Source: JAJDZL01 sp965220665 (GTDB lineage Bacteria > Pseudomonadota > Gammaproteobacteria > Arenicellales > JAJDZL01). From it: 64,000 nucleotides of DNA. Position 1 is the stretch's first letter, and every line of letters starts with the position of its first letter. Below the pieces are notes generated by a model. That model was not told the origin of the DNA and did not search any database. It saw nothing but the letters and a program-made list of their open reading frames with translations. A program made the position numbers and the translations under genes. Below, one piece after another: positions 16,022 through 24,557 of the stretch. The stretch is taken from NCBI GenBank assembly GCA_965220665.1, contig CBDCQQ010000005.1, positions 682,001-746,000 on the forward strand. The letters run 5' to 3'.

Positions 16022-17917
16022 TCAGACTATTGTCTCGACAACTGAACTGTATGCGGCGATTTGCGGTAATGGTTGAAGAACATCTCGATTGCCGAGCATT
16101 CCACCAATCAGGCAGAGTATGCCCCAAATCAGCAATACAACACCTACACCTTTCCAAAAATAGCGCCAGCCACCAGCGTCCGTCGGCAACTCTTGAGATG
16201 CGCCAAGATAGACTCCTGTGACAATGAATAGTGCTCCCCAAAGCAACAGAACCGGTACATCAGGCAGGTTGCCTAGCAAATATATGGCAACGCCCAGCAA
16301 CAATACGCCAAATCCCTGTTTTAGACGATCCATCCATGGACCGGCTTTTGGTAGCGCAATGCCAGCACCAAACCCAATGGCGATGAGTATTGCGCCCATT
16401 CCCAAAGCCATGGAAGTCATCATGGCCGCACCCAGATATGGATCGGCTCTAGCGATTGCAATACCAAGCGCTGAAATCAGAAGCGGTGAGACACAGGCAC
16501 TGACAACCAGAGCTGACAAGACTCCCAACACAAATACTGCACCAACTTTTCCGCCGCCGATTTTCATGCTGCCCTCCTGGATTCGTGATTCCAGTGCTGC
16601 AGGCATTGTGATCTCGTACAGACCAAACAGCGACAGTGACATAAGTACAAATACTGCGCTCATAATGCCGATCGCCCACGCATTCTGAAAGTAAGCGTTT
16701 AGCTGATCACCGGTTGCACCGGCAACAGCCCCGATGAATGCATAAGCAACAACCGTTCCGAATACGTATATGATCGACAGTGTACCGCCGCGCATTCGGC
16801 CCTCCCCGCCTTGTCCGATCACGATCGAAGACAGAATTGGAATCAGCGGTAAAACGCAGGGAGTAAAGGTAAGAAGCAGTCCGGTACCAAATGCTGAAAT
16901 GATCAACCACCAAATACTGAGATCCTGGAATTTTGAGGACTCGGTTTGAACTGTCCCAGTAGACGCACTGGCACTGTCGATCAAGCTAGGGAGACTAATG
17001 TTGAATGTCTTACTGACCGGCGGATAGCAAATTAAATCTTTGGCACAGCCCTGGTAGAACGCGGTCAACATCAATTCAGATGCTTCAGGCGTGGCACGAA
17101 TAAACGGCAATTCGATCTGAAAGTCCCTGGGATAAATGACAACATCACCAAAATATTCATCCGTGAAAGCTTCGCCAGGTGGGAATTTCGGCTCCTGTGA
17201 CTGGACGTCTCCGCTGGTTTCGAAGTTCAGTTTATCTTGGTAGAGATAGTAGCCTTCAGCAACCTGAACGGATACCAAAAGGCTGGATTCGCCGAGTGGG
17301 ACAACGTCAAACTGAAATGCCTGATCAACTTCAAGCAAGTCATCCGCGGTCACACTCGGCAAATCTGATAGCAAATCTGACAGGGAACTGATTCCACCAT
17401 TAGATTCAGTTGGTTCGGTTGTGGGAAGTTCCTGTGCCTGCGCCGTCGATATTAACGCCAGCGGATTTGCGGCTTCGTATTTTGTGGGAGGATAGCAGAC
17501 GCCAATGGGTTCATTACACCCTTGTCCCCAGACCGTCAGTGAAACGCCGGTGACCGGTGTTTCAGCAATAAGAGGAATCTGAACTTCAGCATAATCGTTG
17601 TAGATTACAACCTCACCAAAGAATGGATCGTCTTTCACTATGCCTGGCGATGTGATTAACTCACCTATCTCGACGCCTTCAGTTTGAGATTCAACCGCAA
17701 ACTTGTCCTCATACATGTAATAACCGTCCGCAATCTGCCATCGGCCGATCAGGGTATTGTCCTTCCACTCACTGGTGAACGCAAAAGCTACTTCAGGTGG
17801 CAGCAGTTCTTCATCGCTCTGCGCAAACACAACAGCTGAACTGAACAATAGGAGCATCGCTGTCAGTGAAGTGGTGATCTGTTCAGCAACAGACTGATTG
17901 ATTGTTACTTTCAGCAT
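16022..17917 (-). CDS. dsbD: DsbD-type thiol:disulfide interchange protein with duplicated alpha domain and no gamma domain
   Basis: Transfers reducing power from cytoplasmic thioredoxin to the periplasm. The start ATG at 17917 gives a clean signal peptide ending near SSAVVFAQS; a longer frame to 18028 is unlikely. Two periplasmic DsbD-alpha-like domains are in tandem: the first ends in WGQGCNEPIGVCYPP, the second in YQGCAKDLICYPP, each with the paired cysteines. The eight-helix beta domain follows, with FTPCVLPLIPI and VSACVSPLLISAL holding the membrane cysteines. The protein stops about 20 residues after the last helix, so the usual C-terminal thioredoxin (gamma) domain is absent. No frameshifted remnant of it is visible before the next gene, the TlpA-like protein. 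Confidence 0.9.
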   Translation of the reverse strand: MLKVTINQSVAEQITTSLTAMLLLFSSAVVFAQSDEELLPPEVAFAFTSEWKDNTLIGRWQIADGYYMYEDKFAVESQTEGVEIGELITSPGIVKDDPFFGEVVIYNDYAEVQIPLIAETPVTGVSLTVWGQGCNEPIGVCYPPTKYEAANPLALISTAQAQELPTTEPTESNGGISSLSDLLSDLPSVTADDLLEVDQAFQFDVVPLGESSLLVSVQVAEGYYLYQDKLNFETSGDVQSQEPKFPPGEAFTDEYFGDVVIYPRDFQIELPFIRATPEASELMLTAFYQGCAKDLICYPPVSKTFNISLPSLIDSASASTGTVQTESSKFQDLSIWWLIISAFGTGLLLTFTPCVLPLIPILSSIVIGQGGEGRMRGGTLSIIYVFGTVVAYAFIGAVAGATGDQLNAYFQNAWAIGIMSAVFVLMSLSLFGLYEITMPAALESRIQEGSMKIGGGKVGAVFVLGVLSALVVSACVSPLLISALGIAIARADPYLGAAMMTSMALGMGAILIAIGFGAGIALPKAGPWMDRLKQGFGVLLLGVAIYLLGNLPDVPVLLLWGALFIVTGVYLGASQELPTDAGGWRYFWKGVGVVLLIWGILCLIGGMLGNRDVLQPLPQIAAYSSVVETIV

Positions 17918-18143
17918 GTTAAATAAATATTGAGTAAGACATTTGGGATGCCAACCGCTTTTGGATCGGTGGTTACGTATGATTGAGATTTTTACTGCAG
18001 GTTTCATTTTATTGAACAGTTCACTCAATGACCGAATATATCGCTCTATTCGGTCTCATTCAACCGACCAATTCGATGCTTTAGGAGCTGTTATCCTCTT
18101 CCGAAATAAAAACAAAAAAATATAAATTAGTGTTGCAAAAAGG

Positions 18144-18162
18144 AATGATAATGGTTATCATT
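18144..18162. promoter_or_regulatory. Fur box 1 upstream of the iron-binding protein gene
   Basis: AATGATAATGGTTATCATT is a near-perfect 19-bp dyad with 7-bp arms and a strong match to the Fur consensus GATAATGATAATCATTATC. It lies about 70 bases before the fbpA-like start codon. Repression by iron-loaded Fur is expected; fur itself is at 32.2 kb. Confidence 0.85.
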
Positions 18163-18171
18163 AACGTCAAT

Positions 18172-18190
18172 ATTGATAATAAATATCATT
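18172..18190. promoter_or_regulatory. Fur box 2 upstream of the iron-binding protein gene
   Basis: ATTGATAATAAATATCATT is a second Fur-like dyad, nine bases downstream of the first, with one arm mismatch. Tandem boxes are common at strongly Fur-repressed promoters. Confidence 0.75.
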
Positions 18191-18229
18191 AGCAAAACAA
18201 ACGGAACACAAAATTTTGAGAATACAGAC

Positions 18230-19270
18230 ATGAAAATTAATTTAAAGACCTTGCTTGCTTTTACTTTCACCGGATTCTTTTTTGCTACAGGCGTGACAAT
18301 CGTTAACGCTAGTGAAGAGGTGGTGAATGTCTACTCTGCACGAAAAGAAGCATTAATTCTTCCGATTCTTGAGCGATTCAAAGAAGATACCGGAATTGGG
18401 TTCAATCTGGTAACCGGAAAAGCAGATGAACTTCTGAAACGTATCGAACTCGAAGGTGGAGCAACACCTGCAGATATATTTGTTACCGTGGATGCCGGCC
18501 GGCTGTATCGAGCAAAGGAAGCTGGGGTGCTGCAAGCAATTCCAAGCGCTTCAATGGAACCGGCTCCAGAACACCTGCGGGATGCAAACGGCATGTGGGT
18601 TGGACTCTCCATGCGTGCGAGACCCATTTTTTACGCTTTAGACCGCGTAAATCCAAACGAACTTAGCACCTACGAACAACTTGCAGATGAGAATTGGCAA
18701 GGTCGTGTGTGCATCCGTTCTTCTTCCAATATTTATAACCAATCCCTACTTGCTTCGATGATCGAGTCAAACGGTCCTGATATGACCTTGGAATGGGCAA
18801 CCGCATTTGTCAAAAACTTTGCCAGACCACCGTCTGGGGGAGATACGGATCAAATTAAAGCTGTAGCAGCTGGACTTTGTGATGTGGCAATCGCTAACAC
18901 CTACTACTACGGAAGGCTCGCTGCCAGCAATAAGGATGCCGATAACGAAGTGGCTGCAAAAGTCGGTGTCTTTTGGCCAAATCAAGGCGATGGTGATCGG
19001 GGTACTCATGTGAATGTCAGCGGTGGCGGCATTCTTAAGCATTCAAAAAATTCTGGTAATGCGGTCCGATTGATTGAATATCTGCTCACCACAGACTCAC
19101 AAAGCTGGTACGCTAATGTCAACCACGAATACCCGGTTGCTCTAGGTGTAACCATCTCAAGCACTCTTAAAGGGATTGGCAGTTTCAGAGCAGACGATGT
19201 CAACATGACAGTCCTTGGAAAGAACAATCGAAAAGCAGTTGAGTTGATGGACAAAGCCGGCTGGAAATGA
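18230..19270 (+). CDS. fbpA: Periplasmic iron(III)-binding protein of an ABC transporter (FbpA/FutA-like)
   Basis: Captures ferric iron in the periplasm. A signal peptide ends near TIVNASEE. The mature protein starts NVYSARKEALILPILERFKEDTG, followed by GKADELLKRIELEG and TPADIFVTVDAGRLYRAKEAG, then the tyrosine-rich iron-ligand segment ANTYYYGRL. The start ATG at 18230 is preferred to the in-frame ATG at 18173, which would lie inside a Fur box. Two Fur boxes precede it and a strong terminator follows. It should be made in excess over the permease encoded downstream (inference). Confidence 0.93.
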   Translation: MKINLKTLLAFTFTGFFFATGVTIVNASEEVVNVYSARKEALILPILERFKEDTGIGFNLVTGKADELLKRIELEGGATPADIFVTVDAGRLYRAKEAGVLQAIPSASMEPAPEHLRDANGMWVGLSMRARPIFYALDRVNPNELSTYEQLADENWQGRVCIRSSSNIYNQSLLASMIESNGPDMTLEWATAFVKNFARPPSGGDTDQIKAVAAGLCDVAIANTYYYGRLAASNKDADNEVAAKVGVFWPNQGDGDRGTHVNVSGGGILKHSKNSGNAVRLIEYLLTTDSQSWYANVNHEYPVALGVTISSTLKGIGSFRADDVNMTVLGKNNRKAVELMDKAGWK

Positions 19271-19375
19271 AACGACGTCACAAGATTTTTTCCATACACG
19301 ATTTCCTTCTCTTGCAAAATTGCAAACAGCTAAACAGGGTGTACTTCGTTTGACACTGAGGGTTTAGTATTTGCA

Positions 19376-19418
19376 CCTCACTTCGGGGCGTACCCCGAAG
19401 TGAGGTTTCTTTTCTTTT
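19376..19418 (+). terminator. Strong intrinsic terminator/attenuator between fbpA and fbpB
   Basis: Perfect 13-bp arms (CCTCACTTCGGGG / CCCCGAAGTGAGG) enclose a CGTA loop and are followed by TTTCTTTTCTTTT. It lies about 105 bases after fbpA. The rest of the 410-base gap to fbpB shows no gene; it may hold a separate promoter. Confidence 0.9.
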
Positions 19419-19680
19419 CGGACTGTGCAGTAGTCCTTTCTATATCGCTTCATTTTTGCCAACCGTTCAACCTTTCGGCTCAGGTGTAAAGTCTTCCGAA
19501 TCACCTGTGCTCAAATGGCTACTACTCAGCCACTCCTCAAACACCTGTTAGAATTCGTTCAATGTTGATTTCTTCCCATCATGTAAGCCTTATCCAGTTG
19601 ATATAACTTGATGTCAATCAGAGCAAAGGCAATCCACCATTTGAGTGTTGAAGCATTCACCGCTTCCTGAATATCGATTC

Positions 19681-21330
19681 ATGACACCACTTCGCACCTG
19701 GAAATTCAGCGGTTTGGGGGTCGCTGCCCCATTGGCCGCCCTCATCGTCATTTCACCCTTAATTACAATTTCAGCGTCGATATTCGAGTCCGAAAGCACT
19801 GAAATACTGACTCACTTGTGGGACACCGTCCTTACAGAGTATGTCATCAATTCTTTACTGCTGGTAGCTGGTGTCAGCGTGCTGACTCTGGTTCTTGGCG
19901 TTCCTGCAGCCTGGTTTACAAGTGTTTGCTCTTTTCCAGGACAACGAGTTTTTGTCTGGATGCTTCTGCTACCGTTGGCGTTTCCAGCATATATCATCGC
20001 GTACACCTATACAGGCGTCCTGGATTATGCCGGTCCAGTCTATACATTCCTTCGCGAAATTCTAGGCAAGTCTATAGCCGATCAGCTCTACTTCTCGATT
20101 CGAACTGTGTCCGGTGCGATTTTCATGCTCGGTCTCGTGCTCTACCCTTATGTTTACCTTTTGACACGCGCGGCGTTTTTGGAGCAATCCGTCAGTTTCC
20201 TTGAGGTTGGTCGGACACTTGGGTACAGTACCACTCAAGGATTTTTCAGACTGGCCATTCCTCTAGCTCGCCCAGCAATCATCACTGGATTGTCTCTAGC
20301 TTTAATGGAAACGCTGGCCGATTACGGGACCGTTGCTTACTTCAGTATCAGCACGTTCACCACAGGAATCTTTCGTGCTTTTTATGGGTTTGGAGATCTC
20401 ACTGCAGCAGCACAGTTATCCACCATGCTGTTGCTGTTTGTCGCTGTGCTGATCTTCACCGAAAGTTACTCGCGCCGACAGGCGAAGTATCACGAAACGG
20501 CTGGTCGTAAAACGCATCAGACTCGCATTATTCTGCATGGTGCGAATGTATTTTGGGCATGGCTGTTCTGCCTGGTCCCGGTGTTGTTTGGTTTCATCAT
20601 TCCTGCGCTCATACTCATCAAGTGGTCGATTTTTGACGCTGAATGGGATATACCCTCTTTCATCAGTCTGAGCTGGCACTCTTTTGAATTGGCAATTCTG
20701 GCAGCGCTGATTGCCGTCGCACTTGCAATCTTGTTGAGTTATGCCAGACGCCAGAGTGAAGCTATTGTGGTCCACGGATTTATCAGTGTCGCTGGCTTGG
20801 GTTATGCAATTCCAGGCGCAATTATTGCGGTCGGCGTCATTGTCCCGCTAGCATGGATGGATCACCGTTTGATTGCACTTTTCAAGAGTGTGTTTGAAGT
20901 TGACACTGGATTAATTCTATCAGGTTCGATTTTCGCACTACTGTTTGCGTATACGGTACGGTTTTTAGCCATCTCTTTGAATGCAGTCCAGACTGGACTT
21001 GACAAAATTAAACCCAGCATGGATCAAACTGCCCGATGCCTGGGCTATAGAAAAATGGAGGTGCTGCGAAAGGTGCACATTCCACTGATGCGCACTTCGC
21101 TTTTGACGGCATTTTTAATTGTATTTGTTGACGTTCTGAAAGAACTACCCGCCACACTGATATTGCGACCCTTTAACTTCAATACTCTGGCAGTTCGAGC
21201 CTACGAACTGGCCTCTGATGAGAGACTCTATGATGCAGCCCTGCCATCTATTCTGATTGTGCTCACTGGCATCATTCCCGTTATACTTTTGAATCGAACA
21301 ATGACAACGCGACATCGAAGAAATGCCTGA
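19681..21330 (+). CDS. fbpB: Iron(III) ABC transporter permease (FbpB-like, fused two-unit permease)
   Basis: Inner-membrane channel of the ferric iron importer. It contains two copies of the binding-protein-dependent permease module, each with an EAA-type loop: one near EVGRTLGYSTTQGFFRLAIPLARPAI, the other near QTARCLGYRKMEVLRKVHIPLMRTS. About 12 transmembrane segments are visible in 550 residues. ATG at 19681 is chosen; a GTG at 19645 is possible. The 3' end overlaps the ATPase gene by eight bases, which indicates translational coupling. Confidence 0.92.
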   Translation: MTPLRTWKFSGLGVAAPLAALIVISPLITISASIFESESTEILTHLWDTVLTEYVINSLLLVAGVSVLTLVLGVPAAWFTSVCSFPGQRVFVWMLLLPLAFPAYIIAYTYTGVLDYAGPVYTFLREILGKSIADQLYFSIRTVSGAIFMLGLVLYPYVYLLTRAAFLEQSVSFLEVGRTLGYSTTQGFFRLAIPLARPAIITGLSLALMETLADYGTVAYFSISTFTTGIFRAFYGFGDLTAAAQLSTMLLLFVAVLIFTESYSRRQAKYHETAGRKTHQTRIILHGANVFWAWLFCLVPVLFGFIIPALILIKWSIFDAEWDIPSFISLSWHSFELAILAALIAVALAILLSYARRQSEAIVVHGFISVAGLGYAIPGAIIAVGVIVPLAWMDHRLIALFKSVFEVDTGLILSGSIFALLFAYTVRFLAISLNAVQTGLDKIKPSMDQTARCLGYRKMEVLRKVHIPLMRTSLLTAFLIVFVDVLKELPATLILRPFNFNTLAVRAYELASDERLYDAALPSILIVLTGIIPVILLNRTMTTRHRRNA

Positions 21331-22435
21331 AACCGTATCCGCCACAGCTGTCAACCTGGAATCACAAACGCTTCCTCCACTTCTGGACATACAAAGCGTT
21401 TCATTCAAGTACAAAGAAAAAACTGCTGTTTCTGGTGTCACATTTTCACTTGACGACGGCGAAATTGGAGCCATTGTTGGTCCGAGTGGCTGTGGAAAGT
21501 CTACGCTGATGCGCGGCATTGCGGGATTTGAGACACCAATTCAAGGCAGTATTGCGATGAATGGCTCAGTAATCTCAACACCCGACGGAGTTGTCGAACC
21601 GGAAAACCGCGGGGTCGGCATGGTTTTTCAGGACGTAACGCTCTTCCCGCACCTTGATGTTGCACAAAACATTAAGTTTGGAATTCGTAAGTGGCACCCG
21701 GATTCACAACTGCAGCGTGTCAAAGAACTTCTCGAACTTTTCAACCTTTCCAATTTTGAGGATCGTCATCCCCACTCCTTATCAGGTGGCGAGCAGCAAC
21801 GCGTCGCGCTTGCACGCGCTATGGCACCAAGACCCAAACTACTGCTAATGGATGAATCTTTTTCAAGCCTGGATGTCGAACACCGTCATCAACTCGTACC
21901 GAAGGTGCGGGAAGTCCTAAAATCGGAAAAAATCAGCGCTATTTTGGTAACTCACAACCAGAATGTAGGGTTCGCTCTTGCAGATCGAATTGGTGTGATG
22001 GAATCAGGCCAACTGCATCAGTGGGATACTCCATTCAATACCTACCACCAGCCGTGCAATCGATTTACCGCACGCTTTATTGGTGAAGGTACACTGATTT
22101 CGGCAACTGTGCTAGGTGAGAGAAAATTGAGCACCGCATTCGGTACACATTATTTCGAGAATGACGAACGTCTGCAGGTCGGCGATCAAGTAGACATCAT
22201 GCTACGTCCTGACGATATTCTTCATGATGATGAAAGCGATATTCGAGGAAAAGTGGAGCACAAGGCATTTCGGGGTTCACATTTTCTCTATCGCATTCGA
22301 CTTGCGAGCGAGGAAATGCTTTACTGTCTGGCCGACTCGCACCACAATCACCACATTGGAGAGTGGATTGGAATCACTCCAAACATCGAACACATCGTAA
22401 TTTTTGACAAGAAAAATGGTGAGCATCGCAAGTGA
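21323..22435 (+). CDS. fbpC: Iron(III) ABC transporter ATP-binding protein (FbpC-like)
   Basis: Energises ferric iron import. Walker A is GPSGCGKST, the signature is LSGGEQQRVALARAMA, and Walker B is KLLLMDES, followed by FSSLD and the switch His in LVTHNQ. The residue after the catalytic Glu is Ser instead of the usual Pro. A C-terminal TOBE-like domain (roughly residues 250-360) follows, as usual for this family. It overlaps the permease gene by eight bases. Confidence 0.93.
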   Translation: MPETVSATAVNLESQTLPPLLDIQSVSFKYKEKTAVSGVTFSLDDGEIGAIVGPSGCGKSTLMRGIAGFETPIQGSIAMNGSVISTPDGVVEPENRGVGMVFQDVTLFPHLDVAQNIKFGIRKWHPDSQLQRVKELLELFNLSNFEDRHPHSLSGGEQQRVALARAMAPRPKLLLMDESFSSLDVEHRHQLVPKVREVLKSEKISAILVTHNQNVGFALADRIGVMESGQLHQWDTPFNTYHQPCNRFTARFIGEGTLISATVLGERKLSTAFGTHYFENDERLQVGDQVDIMLRPDDILHDDESDIRGKVEHKAFRGSHFLYRIRLASEEMLYCLADSHHNHHIGEWIGITPNIEHIVIFDKKNGEHRK

Positions 22436-22498
22436 CTAGATTGGGCGAAGGTTGATTTTGCTCCCACCCACCCCAAATTGTGAATTGAGGAACCTGAC

Positions 22499-23257
22499 TT
22501 GAGTGGAACAGCCCAATCGTTCGAACTGCCTGCGCGGGACGGGCAGTTGGTGCGTGGCGTCAGCCGCGACACTGGTACCGGGCCAGTTGGGCTCTTCTTA
22601 CACGGACTTTTGTCAGATGCGGAAGGTGACAAGTCGATTACACTCTGGAATCAGGCAGAGCAGTATCATCGATCCTGGGTTCGGTTCGATATGCGGGCCC
22701 ATGGCAGATCTGATGGAACTTTTGATGAGTTTACGATCTCCCGGGCACTCGAAGATGTCAGACTCGTACTGAGTCTGTTTCCCGACCGACCAAAGATCCT
22801 GGTTGGTTCGAGTATGGGTGGATGGGTCGCCGCACAGCTTGCTACCGAAAAACAGCTGAACATAACCGGAGCTGTTTTGATTGCTCCCGCATTTTCATTC
22901 ATGATGCAACTTTTCTTTCAAGTTCAGCCACATGAAAGACAACAGTGGATCAAACAAGGGCACTGGACTTTCAAAAGCGATGAAATGGAGGACGACTTCA
23001 CCCTCTCATACAATGCAGTCGTCGATTCAAAACCGTACGATCTAATGGGGAAACCGGTGAATTACGGATGCCCGATTAGAATTTTGCATGGTAAGCTTGA
23101 TGATGTCGTACCGGCGATGCAAAGTGTCGAGTTTATGAGTCACATGCCACCCTATTCGGATGTAGAACTCAGGATATTACCCAATGCAGATCATCGACTT
23201 TCGGGGCATATTGAACACATTACCAACTGCGTCGATGAAATCTGGCCGAAAACATAA
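22499..23257 (+). CDS. Alpha/beta hydrolase (ABHD10/esterase-like)
   Basis: Soluble serine hydrolase. It shows LFLHGLLSDAEGDKS (oxyanion region), nucleophile elbow VGSSMGGWVA, GKLDDVVP with the likely acid Asp, and ADHRLSG with the catalytic His. The start is a TTG at 22499 with a good Shine-Dalgarno (TGAGGAA) about seven bases before it. It is similar in outline to palmitoyl-thioesterase-like ABHD10 proteins, but the substrate is unknown. It sits 63 bases after fbpC and 17 before fxsA. Confidence 0.82.
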   Translation: MSGTAQSFELPARDGQLVRGVSRDTGTGPVGLFLHGLLSDAEGDKSITLWNQAEQYHRSWVRFDMRAHGRSDGTFDEFTISRALEDVRLVLSLFPDRPKILVGSSMGGWVAAQLATEKQLNITGAVLIAPAFSFMMQLFFQVQPHERQQWIKQGHWTFKSDEMEDDFTLSYNAVVDSKPYDLMGKPVNYGCPIRILHGKLDDVVPAMQSVEFMSHMPPYSDVELRILPNADHRLSGHIEHITNCVDEIWPKT

Positions 23258-23274
23258 ACAGAGATTTTGAACAA

Positions 23275-23703
23275 ATGAAGCCTTTCACGATAATTTTTCT
23301 TTGCTTTCTGGTGATTCCAACGGCAGAGATTTACCTTCTCATCCAAATCGGGCAGGTGATCGGGGCGGGTTGGACGATTTTTGGTGTTGTCGCAACCGCC
23401 GTAATTGGCGCCTGGCTGATCAGAATTCAGGGCATATTGACCCTTCACCGGGCTGTTGAGTCGTTACGAAGAAAGGAAGTGCCTGCAATTGAATTAATTG
23501 AAGGTCTTTTTCTTCTAATCTGTGCAGCGCTTCTAATCACTCCTGGATTTGTAACCGATTCATTTGGATTTCTGTGCCTGGTGACGCCCGTGCGTCGCGC
23601 GCTGGCTGCGATGGTGCTACAGTACGGTATCGCAAATATGAAGAAGAAACAGGGAAGCGAAGGTCAAACGACATTCGAGGCCAAATTCAGAGAGATCAAA
23701 TAA
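23275..23703 (+). CDS. fxsA: FxsA family membrane protein
   Basis: Small inner-membrane protein of 142 residues. It has the FxsA pattern: a first helix with PTAEIYLLIQIGQVIGAGWTI, then a second with ATAVIGAWLIRIQG, the amphipathic RAVESLRRKEVPAIELIEG and a third helix ending LLITPGFVTDSFGFL. The family was named for suppression of F-plasmid exclusion of phage T7 when overproduced; its normal role is not established. Confidence 0.9.
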   Translation: MKPFTIIFLCFLVIPTAEIYLLIQIGQVIGAGWTIFGVVATAVIGAWLIRIQGILTLHRAVESLRRKEVPAIELIEGLFLLICAALLITPGFVTDSFGFLCLVTPVRRALAAMVLQYGIANMKKKQGSEGQTTFEAKFREIK

Positions 23704-23882
23704 CAAACCGTCCGAATTCACAACTCTGGAAGATGGGTCAACTTCATTTTTCAGAAGGTTTCATACCCAATTCCGTCAATTTCATGACCGCAACTCAGCA
23801 GGCCAGATTCGGCATCTGTATGCGCCTGTTCCTGCAATTCGAATATTCGCAAAGCGGTTTGGAGTCGTATTCCTGCTGATCA

Positions 23883-24557
23883 ATGGTTGAAACGTCTCAA
23901 AACGTAGTAATTAGTGCACTTTGCAAGTCCTATCTCGAAGGCGATCACAATCATGTTGTCCTAAATGATGTAAACGCAGAATTCGATGCCGGATTGATGC
24001 ATGCTGTAACCGGGCGCAGTGGTTCAGGAAAGTCAACTCTGCTGAATCTCATCGCTGGCATCGATTTACCTGACAGTGGCACAGTTTCCATTGCCGGACA
24101 CAATGTTTCAGGATTGAACGAAAGACAGCGAACTTTACTCAGGAGACAAAAAATTGGAATTGTCTTTCAGTTCTTTAATCTGATTGAATCCTTGACAGTT
24201 GCAGAAAACGTCATGCTGCCACTGGAACTAAACGGTGAACCTGATCGCACACACCGAACCAATGAAGTACTCGACCGTGTCGGACTTGGTCATCTCAGCC
24301 AGAGATTTCCTGCAGGACTGTCGGGTGGTGAACAGCAGCGGGTTGCAATCGCACGAGCGATCGTTCATAAACCAAGCCTGATACTGGCTGATGAGCCGAC
24401 TGGTAACCTGGATGATGACTCGGCTCAGCAGGTCATTTCTACACTGGATGAATCGCGGGGTGAATCGACGGTTATTGTCGTGACGCACAGCATGGAACTG
24501 GCAGAAAGATGTGACCAACAATGCGTGTTGCAGTCCGGCCAAATTGAAATGCGCTAA
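23883..24557 (+). CDS. ABC transporter ATP-binding protein (YbbA/LolD type)
   Basis: ATPase of the MacB/LolD/YbbA class that pairs with an FtsX-type permease. Walker A is GRSGSGKST, Q-loop FQFFNL, signature LSGGEQQRVAIARAIV, Walker B ILADEPTGNLD, switch VVTHS. Its 3' end overlaps the permease gene. With the large permease and the AttH-like gene it forms a three-gene unit seen in many gammaproteobacteria. Confidence 0.92.
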   Translation: MVETSQNVVISALCKSYLEGDHNHVVLNDVNAEFDAGLMHAVTGRSGSGKSTLLNLIAGIDLPDSGTVSIAGHNVSGLNERQRTLLRRQKIGIVFQFFNLIESLTVAENVMLPLELNGEPDRTHRTNEVLDRVGLGHLSQRFPAGLSGGEQQRVAIARAIVHKPSLILADEPTGNLDDDSAQQVISTLDESRGESTVIVVTHSMELAERCDQQCVLQSGQIEMR

